This document shows, one piece after another, positions 15,540 to 22,658 of a stretch of DNA of 44,422 nucleotides (the stretch's first letter is position 1; every line of letters begins with the position of its first letter). Below the pieces are notes generated by a model. The model worked only from the letters and a program-made list of their open reading frames with translations, did not search any database and was not told where the DNA came from. The position numbers and the translations under genes were made by a program. The stretch is from JAFARZ01 sp035651595 (GTDB lineage Bacteria > Actinomycetota > Actinomycetes > Streptosporangiales > Streptosporangiaceae). The stretch covers positions 1 through 44,422 of the forward strand of contig DASRFJ010000321.1 of assembly GCA_035651595.1 (NCBI GenBank), read 5' to 3'.

Positions 15540-17750
15540 TTGCGGGTAACGACCAGCGCGTTTGACCTTCCCGAGCGGCTCGCCGCCAAGGCTGACCCGG
15601 CGCTGATCGCCGACGACGAACGGCACTTCGCGGCCATCGCGCAAAGCCTGGCGGAGTCGATCGCCGACCTGACCGAGCGCCTGGACGCCGAACGCAAAGC
15701 ACCCGGCGGCATCGGCCAGAAGGCGCTGGACCGGGACATGGAGATCCACCGGATGACCGCGCGCCTGCGCGCCCTGCGGCGCTTCGGCCTGGACCTGTGC
15801 CTCGGCCGCATCGTGCGCGCGGACGCTGGCACCGGCACCACGGGCGAGCCCGTGTACATCGGACGGCTCGGCCTGCGAGATTCCGGCGGCCGGCGGCTGC
15901 TGCTCGACTGGCGTTCTCCCGCGGCGGAGCCGTTCTTCGGCGCGACCCATGGCAATCCGATGGGTCTGGCGAGCCGCCGCAGGTATCGCTGGACTCGCGG
16001 GCGGATCAACGATTACTGGGACGAGGTGTTCACCCCTGACGGGCTGGAGGGGCACGCCGCGCTCGATGACCAGTCCGCGTTCATCGCCAGCCTGGGCGGC
16101 AGCCGGTCGGACCGGATGCGGGACGTGCTCGGCACGATCGCGGCCGACCAGGACGCGATCATCCGCGCGGGCTCCCGTGGCGCGCTCGTCGTCGACGGCG
16201 GTCCGGGTACCGGGAAGACGGTCGTCGCGTTGCACCGTGCCGCCTACCTGCTCTACTCCGATCCCCGCCTCGGGCACCACCGGGGCGGCGTGCTGTTCAT
16301 CGGCCCGCACCAGCCCTACCTGGCCTACGTCGCCGACGTGCTCCCGAGCCTCGGTGAGGAGGGCGTGCAGACCTGCACCCTGCGGGACCTCCTCCCCGAG
16401 GGCGCCGCGGCGGCGGCCGAGCCCGACCCGGAGGTGGCCCGGCTGAAGTCATCCGCGGACCTCGTGCGGGCGATCGAGGCGGCCGTCACGTTCTACGAGC
16501 AGCCGCCCGCCACAGGCATAACGGTCCAGACCCACTGGTCCGACATCTACCTCAGCGCCGAGGACTGGACCGAGGCGTTCGAGGCACCGGAGCCCGGAAC
16601 GCCGCACAACGAGGCGCGGTACCAGGTCTGGGACGAACTGCTCGCGATCCTGGTCGACAAGTACGACGGCGAGGACGTCCCGGAACAGCAACTGCGCAAG
16701 TCGTTGCAGCGGAACGAGGAGCTGCGCACCACGTTCAGCCGGGCGTGGCCGCTGCTCGACGCGACCGACATCGTCGGCGACCTGTGGTCCGTGCCTGCCT
16801 ACCTGCGCAAGTGCGCTCCCTGGCTCAGCTCCGAGGAGATCAGGAAGCTTCAGCGTCAGGACGCCCGCGCCTGGACGGTGTCCGACCTGCCGCTGCTCGA
16901 CGCGGCACGCCAGCGGGTCGGCGATCCAACGGCCGCGCGGCGCCTGCGCCAGCGTGGCGCCGCCATCGCCGCCGAACGTGAGCAGATGGCCCAGGTGGTG
17001 GACAACCTCATCGAGGCGGCCGACGACGAGTACGGCTTCGGCCTGGTGACGATGCTGCGCGGCGAGGACTTCAAGGAGGCCCTGGTCGACCAGGCCGCAC
17101 TGCCCAGCGCCGACCCGGACCTGCTCGCCGGCCCGTTCGCGCACATCATCGTGGACGAGGCCCAGGAACTGACCGACGCGGAATGGCAGATGCTGCTGCT
17201 CCGCTGCCCGTCCCGGAGCTTCACGATCGTCGGGGACCGGGCTCAGGCCAGGCACGGGTTCACCGAGTCGTGGCGGGACCGCCTGGCACGGGTCGGATTC
17301 GACCGGGTCAACATCGCTTCGCTGACGATCAACTACCGGACCCCGGAAGAGGTCATGGCGCAAGCAGAACCGGTCATCCGGGCCGTGCTCCCGGACGCCA
17401 ACGTGCCCACCTCCATCCGCAGCGGCGGCGTTCCGGTCGTGCACGGATCCGTCGCGGATCTCGGCGAGATCCTCGACGCGTGGCTCGCCGCCAACGCCGA
17501 AGGCGAGGGCATCGCCTGCGTCATCGGCGTTGGCGATCTCGGGTTCCAGGCAACGCCGCGGGTCCGGGCGCTGCCCCCGGAACTGGCCAAAGGGCTCGAG
17601 TTCGACCTGGTGGTGCTCGTCGAGCCGGAGAAGTTCGGCGAGGGCATCGAAGGAGCGGTGGACCGCTATGTCGCGATGACCCGGGCAACCCAGCAACTGG
17701 TGATACTGACGAGCGTGATAGCGCGGACGGGGCAAAACGCGCCACAATAG
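15540..17750 (+). CDS. helR: HelR, RNA-polymerase-recycling motor ATPase (HelD superfamily)
   Basis: A protein of 736 residues from TTG 15540 (LRVTTSAFDLPERLAAKADP, preceded by GGGGGA). An upstream in-frame TTG (15468) lies inside the RAE and is rejected. A charged helical N-terminal arm (IAQSLAESIADLTERLDAE, DRDMEIHRMTARLRALRRFG) precedes a UvrD/SF1-like ATPase. Walker A GGPGTGKT is at 220-227, DEAQ at 539-542, then GDRAQARHGF, LTINYRTPEEV, GLEFDLVVLVEP and VAMTRATQQLVIL. HelR binds stalled RNA polymerase, displaces rifamycins and frees the enzyme from DNA, giving rifamycin tolerance. The upstream RAE implies induction by rifamycin-type drugs. Two copies of one dispersed element flank the gene. 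Confidence 0.93.
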   Translation: MRVTTSAFDLPERLAAKADPALIADDERHFAAIAQSLAESIADLTERLDAERKAPGGIGQKALDRDMEIHRMTARLRALRRFGLDLCLGRIVRADAGTGTTGEPVYIGRLGLRDSGGRRLLLDWRSPAAEPFFGATHGNPMGLASRRRYRWTRGRINDYWDEVFTPDGLEGHAALDDQSAFIASLGGSRSDRMRDVLGTIAADQDAIIRAGSRGALVVDGGPGTGKTVVALHRAAYLLYSDPRLGHHRGGVLFIGPHQPYLAYVADVLPSLGEEGVQTCTLRDLLPEGAAAAAEPDPEVARLKSSADLVRAIEAAVTFYEQPPATGITVQTHWSDIYLSAEDWTEAFEAPEPGTPHNEARYQVWDELLAILVDKYDGEDVPEQQLRKSLQRNEELRTTFSRAWPLLDATDIVGDLWSVPAYLRKCAPWLSSEEIRKLQRQDARAWTVSDLPLLDAARQRVGDPTAARRLRQRGAAIAAEREQMAQVVDNLIEAADDEYGFGLVTMLRGEDFKEALVDQAALPSADPDLLAGPFAHIIVDEAQELTDAEWQMLLLRCPSRSFTIVGDRAQARHGFTESWRDRLARVGFDRVNIASLTINYRTPEEVMAQAEPVIRAVLPDANVPTSIRSGGVPVVHGSVADLGEILDAWLAANAEGEGIACVIGVGDLGFQATPRVRALPPELAKGLEFDLVVLVEPEKFGEGIEGAVDRYVAMTRATQQLVILTSVIARTGQNAPQ

Positions 17751-17846
17751 TCGCAAGACGTGCCAGTCTTACGGGGCGCCCTTGACATGACCGCGAGCAC
17801 GGTCCCGGACCTTGATGTCCGCGACTCGGCTGGCCCGATGGGCCTC

Positions 17847-17938
17847 GGTAGCGTGGTGGTTTTCCCCTTTGTGGTAGCGGGACCCCCGTTCACGAGGGCC
17901 GATCCACCACAAAGGGGAAATCGTCCACGTTGTTGACG
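17847..17938 (+). repeat. Dispersed element, type II, copy E (downstream of helR)
   Basis: Contains a perfect 15-bp inverted repeat, 17861-17875 with 17906-17920 (TTTCCCCTTTGTGGT / ACCACAAAGGGGAAA), 30 nt apart, with a C-rich/G-rich inner hairpin. It begins GGTAGCGTGG and ends CCACGTTGTTG, like copy D. It lies about 100 nt after the helR stop and may also terminate transcription. Confidence 0.85.
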
Positions 17939-18220
17939 GGACTGCCGTGCACTCCTGTCCCGGTAGCCGCACACTGCACTCCAGGCACAGGCTGCGCGTG
18001 CCGGCGGCCAGACCAGGCGGCGGCCCGGGGTCATGCGCGCGCAATTCGCCAACACGAGTCAAATGCCCGGTTCGCCCGGCACTCGGGCGCGAGCGGGACA
18101 TCAGGTGTGGGGCCGCGCGATCCGGGCAGGGTTCTCGACGCCGCACAGGCGGCGGCAACGACGCCGCACAGGCGGCGGCAACGACGTCGCAAGGCGGCAA
18201 CACGCGGCAAGGAGGACACC
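17939..18220 (+). promoter_or_regulatory. Upstream region of the aldehyde dehydrogenase gene
   Basis: 282 nt with no supported gene. An open frame extends through it in phase with the dehydrogenase, but it has no family similarity. The region ends with a tandem repeat (18136-18200) and the ribosome-binding site AAGGAGG (18209-18215). Confidence 0.5.
18136..18200 (+). repeat. 23-bp tandem repeat in the ALDH leader
   Basis: Two identical 23-bp units (18136-18158 and 18159-18181, starting CGACGCCGCACAGG) and a third shortened unit (18182-18200). They end 8 nt before the dehydrogenase ribosome-binding site, so they would form GC-rich structure in the 5' leader. Confidence 0.85.
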
Positions 18221-19597
18221 GTGGCGATCGCGACCGTCAACCCCGCGACCGGGGAGACCGTTAAGACCTACGACGAGATGAGCGAGGCGGACGTCGAGCG
18301 CTGCCTGGCCGCCGCGGCGACGGCCCACGCCAGCTACCGGCTGACCACCTTCGCCGACCGATCCGAGTGGATGCGGAACGCGGCCGCGATCCTGGACGCG
18401 GAACAGGACCAGGTCGCGGCCATGATGACCACCGAGATGGGCAAAACCCTGGCCGCCGCCAAGCAGGAGGCGGCCAAGTGCGCCACCGCGTGCCGGTACT
18501 ACGCCGAACACGCCGAACGGTTCCTCGCCGACGAACCCGCCGACGCGCAAGCCATCGGCGCGCACCGCGCCTACGTCAGCTATCAGCCGCTGGGGCCGGT
18601 GCTGGCCATCATGCCGTGGAACTTCCCGCTCTGGCAGGCGATGCGGTTCGCCGCGCCCGCCCTGATGGCCGGTAACACCGGGCTGCTCAAGCACGCCTCG
18701 AACGTGCCGCAGACCGCGCTGTTCCTCCAGGACCTGTTCGCCCGGGCCGGGTTTCCCGCCGGGACCTTCCAGACCCTGCTGGTCGGCTCCGCCCGGGTCG
18801 AGGCGATCCTGCGCGATCCGCGGGTGGTGGCCGCCACGCTCACCGGCTCCGGACCGGCCGGATCCTCGGTGGCCGCGATCGCCGGCAGCGAGGTCAAGAA
18901 GGTCGTACTCGAACTCGGCGGCAGCGACCCGTTCGTGGTCATGCCGTCCGCCGACCTGACCAGGGCCGCCGAGGTCGCCGCCGTGGCGCGCTGCCTGAAC
19001 AACGGCCAGTCCTGCATCGCGGCCAAGCGCTTCATCGTCCACGACGCGGTCTACGACGAGTTCGAGCGGCTGTTCACGGCGCAGATGGCGGGCAAGAAGG
19101 TCGGCGACCCCATGGCGGAAGAGACCGACGTCGGCCCGCTCGCCTCCGAACAGCAGCGCGACGACGTCGAGCACCTCGTCGCCGACGCGGTGGCCAAGGG
19201 CGCCCGCGCGCTGTGCGGTGGCGCCGCGCCCGAAGCACCCGGCTTCTACTACCCGCCCACCGTGCTGACCGATATCACCGAACAGATGCGCGTGCACACC
19301 GAGGAAGTCTTCGGCCCGGTGGCCACCTTGTACCGCGTGCCGGACATCGACGCGGCCATCGAGCTTGCCAACGCCACGGCGTTCGGCCTCGGTGCCAACG
19401 CCTGGACCAGCGACGCGGCCGAGCAGGCCCGGTTCATCCGCGATCTTGCCGCAGGCATGGTCTTCGTCAACGGCAACGTGACGTCATATCCGCAGCTGCC
19501 GTTCGGCGGCGTCAAGACCTCGGGCCACGGCCGCGAGCTTTCCGTCCACGGCATCCGCGAGTTCTGCAACGCCAAGTCCGTCTGGATCGGCGCCTAG
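18221..19597 (+). CDS. NAD(P)-dependent aldehyde dehydrogenase, succinate-semialdehyde type
   Basis: A protein of 458 residues from GTG 18221, fixed by AAGGAGG 5 nt upstream. It carries the complete ALDH signature: PWNFPLWQAMRFAAPALMAGN, catalytic base E231 in VLELGGSDPFVV, nucleophile C265 in NNGQSCIAAKRF, and EEVFGPVATLY. The length and LPFGGVKTSGHGREL end match GabD1/Sad-type enzymes, which oxidise succinate semialdehyde or related short aldehydes to acids. Substrate choice cannot be settled from sequence. It is probably monocistronic, and convergent with the next gene. Homologous frames extend no further upstream. Confidence 0.93.
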   Translation: MAIATVNPATGETVKTYDEMSEADVERCLAAAATAHASYRLTTFADRSEWMRNAAAILDAEQDQVAAMMTTEMGKTLAAAKQEAAKCATACRYYAEHAERFLADEPADAQAIGAHRAYVSYQPLGPVLAIMPWNFPLWQAMRFAAPALMAGNTGLLKHASNVPQTALFLQDLFARAGFPAGTFQTLLVGSARVEAILRDPRVVAATLTGSGPAGSSVAAIAGSEVKKVVLELGGSDPFVVMPSADLTRAAEVAAVARCLNNGQSCIAAKRFIVHDAVYDEFERLFTAQMAGKKVGDPMAEETDVGPLASEQQRDDVEHLVADAVAKGARALCGGAAPEAPGFYYPPTVLTDITEQMRVHTEEVFGPVATLYRVPDIDAAIELANATAFGLGANAWTSDAAEQARFIRDLAAGMVFVNGNVTSYPQLPFGGVKTSGHGRELSVHGIREFCNAKSVWIGA

Positions 19598-19659
19598 GTG
19601 CCCACGCTGGTCAGGCCGGCCAGCGCGGGGCACCGTTGCGACCTATGCGCCGAGCAGCG

Positions 19660-20133
19660 TCAGGCGTGCACGTCGATGCAGAAGATGCCCATGATGACGT
19701 AGTCCCTGCCGTTGTATAGCCAGGTTCTGCTGCAGTAGTTTCCGGGAGTAACGTCATACTGCGGCACCGGGTTGTTCCAGTTGCATTGCGGGCCGGTCTT
19801 GTATGCGGGCAGGTTGAACTGCGGGCAGTTCTTGATGGTCCCGTCCGGGCCGTAGATCTCGACATGGAGGTTGTTGAGGGCGGCGTCTGACGAGTTGATG
19901 GATTTTCCGCTTATCGCATCGACCTTGAGGCCTCCGCCTATCACTTGAGTGCATTGTTGCACCAGGACTTCCGGATATCCGTCGGGGGCACAGCCGGTAG
20001 CGCTGAACGGCACCACGGCTGACTGAATCGCTGACCCGGTCGCGGCGCTCGCCGCGCTGGCGGGCAATGCGAGAGCCGCTATGGCGAATGCGACCCCGAG
20101 GATATAGACGGCGCGTCTGGAAAACGAACGCAT
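19660..20133 (-). CDS. Small secreted cysteine-containing protein, unknown function
   Basis: A protein of 157 residues from ATG 20133 with a G-rich ribosome-binding site (GAGGGG). There is a clear Sec signal peptide (RRAVYILGVAFAIAALALPASAASA) with cleavage near residue 31. The mature part is about 125 residues and has six cysteines (GCAPDG, QQCTQV, KNCPQF, PQCNWN, NYCSRTW, IFCIDV), probably three disulfides. It is low in charge and rich in N, Y and G. Base composition is noticeably less GC-rich than the neighbours. I do not recognise a family. It is convergent with the dehydrogenase and upstream (in its own direction) of no obvious partner. Confidence 0.8.
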   Translation of the reverse strand: MRSFSRRAVYILGVAFAIAALALPASAASAATGSAIQSAVVPFSATGCAPDGYPEVLVQQCTQVIGGGLKVDAISGKSINSSDAALNNLHVEIYGPDGTIKNCPQFNLPAYKTGPQCNWNNPVPQYDVTPGNYCSRTWLYNGRDYVIMGIFCIDVHA

Positions 20134-20202
20134 ATTGCACCCCTCTGCGCTAGATGAGACACTCCCGTTCCTTGAGCATGCGGGAGTCCGATACCGTGCC
20201 GA

Positions 20203-22368
20203 TCACGTCCGGATCACGTCGGCCTCGGTCAGGCCGACGCGGGTCTGGAGCCGGCGCAGCGGCGCGGGCGCGTACCACGCGGCCCGGCCGAGTAGCCGCT
20301 GGCAGGCCGGCACCAGCACGGCGCGGACCAGCGTCGCGTCGACGATCACCGCGAATCCCGCGCCGACGCCGAACAGCTGGAGGAAGCTCACCGAAGCGGA
20401 CCCGAGGGCGAACAGCGTCACCGCGATCAGCGACGCGGCGGTGGTGACGATGCGTCCGCTGCGGGTCAGCCCTTCGGTCACCGCCGCGCGATTGTCCAGA
20501 CCCTGGTCGTGCAGTTCCTTGATGCGGCTGAGCACGATGACCTCGTAGTCCATCGACAGGCCGAACGCGATGCAGAACAGCAGCACCAGCATGCTGGTGT
20601 CCACCGGCAACGCGGTGAACCCCAGGACCCCGGACAGGTGCCCCTGCTGGAAGATCCACACCGTCAGCCCCGCGGTCGCGGCGAGCGTGATCGCGTTGAG
20701 CAGGAGGGAGCGGATCGGCTGCACCACCGAACCGGTGAACAGGAACAGCACGGTGAGCGTGGTCAGCACGATCAGCAGCGCGGCCAACGGCAGCCGGGTG
20801 CCGATCGCGTGCTTGGTGTCGATCAGCTCGGCGGTCTGCCCGCCGACGTACACCCGGGCGCCGGACGGGCCGGCGAGCCCGCGGACGGTGCGGACCAGGT
20901 CCTGAGCGACGGCTGAGCGCGGGTCGGCCGCGCTCACCACGGACAGCCGCTGCGCGGTGGGCCGCGCGAGGGCAGGGTCGGCGGAACCGGCCAAGGCTTT
21001 CCCGTGGACGAACGTCGCGACGCTGGTCTCGACCCGCGCGACGCCGGCCAGGCCGGAAAGGCGGACAGCGTACGAGGTCACCGCGGCGCGGTCCAGCGGA
21101 CCGTCGGCGACGACGTTGAGCGCGGTGGCGCTGTCGCCGGTGAAGTCGGAGCGCAGCACGTCGCCCACCGTCCTGCTCTGGGTGGCAGTCGGCAGCACCC
21201 GGTCGTCCGGCGTGCCGAACGCGATGTGCCGCAGCGGCAGCGCGATCAGCACGAGCACGGCGAGCACCGGTATCGCGATCACCGCCGGGCGCCGCATCGC
21301 CTGCCCGGCGAGCCGGCCCCAGAACGGCGCCGCGGTGGACGGCTCGCGCGTGCGCGCCCACGGCAGCCGGCCGGCGTTCACGCGCCGGCCGAGCACGGCC
21401 AGCATCGCGGGCAGCACCACGACCGCGGCGACCATCGAGATCAGCACCACGCCGATCCCCGCGTACGCGAACGAGCGCAGGAAGTACAGCGGGAACACCA
21501 GCAGCACGGCGAGCGCGGCCACGACCGTCGCGCCGCTGAACACGATCGTGCGCCCGGCCGTCCGCAGGCTGCGCAGTACCGCCTGAGCTGGTTCCTGCCC
21601 GCGCCCCAGCTCCTCGCGGAAGCGGCTGATCATCAGCAGCGCGTAGTCGATGGCCAGCGCCAGGCCGAGCGCGGTGGTCAGGTTGATCGCGTAGATCGCC
21701 ACGCTGGTCACCGAGCCGAGCACGGACAGCTCGGCGAACGTGCCGAGGATCGCGATCATCCCGATCGCCAGTGGCAGCAGCGCGGCCACGACGCTGCCGA
21801 ACGCGAACACCAGCAGCGCCAGCGTGACCGGCACCGCGATTCCCTCCGCGGAGCCCAGGCTCTTGAAGACCTGTCCGACGATGTCGTTGCCGATCGCCGC
21901 GTCGCCGCCGACCGTGACGTCGACCTGCCCGCTGTGTGATCGCAGGCCCGCCAGCTGCGCCGAGCTGAGATCGAGGTCGCTCCTGGTGCTGCCAAGGACG
22001 AGCGCGTACTTCCCGTCCGTCGATCGCAGGCCGGGGTTTCCCGTCTGCCAGTAGGACACCACGTCCGACACGCCCGGCACCTTCGCGAGACGGCGCGCCG
22101 CCTCGGCCCCCGCCGCTCTGGCCGGCGCACCATCCACCGTCCCGGCTTCGGCATGGACCAGCAGAACGACGCCGGTGCTTCCTCCGAAGCGCTGGTCAGT
22201 CAGCGTCTGCGCGACGGTCGAATCGGCGCCCGGATCCTGGAAACCGCCGGTCTTCAGCTTGCCGAACGCGCCGACCCCGAGCACGCCGAACCCGATCACC
22301 GCCAGCAAGGCCGCGACCAGCACCAGCCGGGCGCGCCGCACCACAAAGTTTGCTATCGACCAGTTCAT
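20203..22368 (-). CDS. MMPL/RND-family membrane transporter
   Basis: A protein of 721 residues from ATG 22368 (MNWSIANFVVRRARLVLVAALLAV). Two homologous halves each have one TM, a large extracytoplasmic loop and five TMs. Conserved segments include ALAIDYALLMISRFREEL in half one and IAFGLSMDYEVIVLSRIKELHDQG in half two, both MMPL signatures with the RND-type aspartate. Members export lipids or drugs using the proton gradient; the substrate is unknown here. No adjacent polyketide or lipid gene or TetR regulator is present. The 13-residue longer start at 22407 lacks a ribosome-binding site. Confidence 0.93.
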   Translation of the reverse strand: MNWSIANFVVRRARLVLVAALLAVIGFGVLGVGAFGKLKTGGFQDPGADSTVAQTLTDQRFGGSTGVVLLVHAEAGTVDGAPARAAGAEAARRLAKVPGVSDVVSYWQTGNPGLRSTDGKYALVLGSTRSDLDLSSAQLAGLRSHSGQVDVTVGGDAAIGNDIVGQVFKSLGSAEGIAVPVTLALLVFAFGSVVAALLPLAIGMIAILGTFAELSVLGSVTSVAIYAINLTTALGLALAIDYALLMISRFREELGRGQEPAQAVLRSLRTAGRTIVFSGATVVAALAVLLVFPLYFLRSFAYAGIGVVLISMVAAVVVLPAMLAVLGRRVNAGRLPWARTREPSTAAPFWGRLAGQAMRRPAVIAIPVLAVLVLIALPLRHIAFGTPDDRVLPTATQSRTVGDVLRSDFTGDSATALNVVADGPLDRAAVTSYAVRLSGLAGVARVETSVATFVHGKALAGSADPALARPTAQRLSVVSAADPRSAVAQDLVRTVRGLAGPSGARVYVGGQTAELIDTKHAIGTRLPLAALLIVLTTLTVLFLFTGSVVQPIRSLLLNAITLAATAGLTVWIFQQGHLSGVLGFTALPVDTSMLVLLFCIAFGLSMDYEVIVLSRIKELHDQGLDNRAAVTEGLTRSGRIVTTAASLIAVTLFALGSASVSFLQLFGVGAGFAVIVDATLVRAVLVPACQRLLGRAAWYAPAPLRRLQTRVGLTEADVIRT

Positions 22369-22481
22369 GCCGGAACGGTAAGAATTCCGGCCCCGGCAAG
22401 GCGTCACCCAAAGGTGCCCACCCGGTGGAAGGTCCCCCGCTAACCCGAAAGTGCTAGCGCCCGCCCGAGCCCCCGGCTGAC

Positions 22482-22579
22482 GAAAGATTGCGGACAGTTA
22501 CCCCCCCGAACTGGGTGGGTAACTGTCCGCAATAATCGCGCCAGCCTGATGCGTGCCCGGAATATGCGGATATATCCGG
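22482..22579. repeat. Palindromic element, type I, copy B
   Basis: Arms 22487-22507 and 22513-22533 pair over 21 positions with one mismatch. The sequence leading in (AAAGATTGCGGACAGTTACC) is identical to copy A. The distal TA-rich hairpin is also conserved (22557-22579, CCGGAATATGCGGATATATC...). It lies between the 3' end of the LuxR gene and the 5' end of the MMPL gene; read from the LuxR gene it could terminate transcription. Confidence 0.9.
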
Positions 22580-22585
22580 CGCGGG

Positions 22586-22658
22586 GCGGGTGCTGGGGGA
22601 TGGGGCGGGTGCTGGGGGATGAGGCGGGTGCTGGGGGATGAGGCGGGTGCTAGGGGAG
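22586..22658. repeat. 19-bp tandem repeat containing the LuxR gene stop codon
   Basis: Units 22586-22604, 22605-22623 and 22624-22642 read GCGGGTGCTGGGGGATG[AG]G; a fourth, degenerate unit (22643-22658) contains the stop codon of the LuxR gene (22650-22652). The array directly follows element B. Confidence 0.9.

Noticed and set aside
17930..18220. 97-residue N-terminal extension of the aldehyde dehydrogenase
   Set aside because: No family similarity; AAGGAGG before GTG 18221 fixes the start.
19598..19659. Weak hairpin between the dehydrogenase and the secreted protein
   Set aside because: Stem GCTGG/CCAGC is too short to call a terminator.
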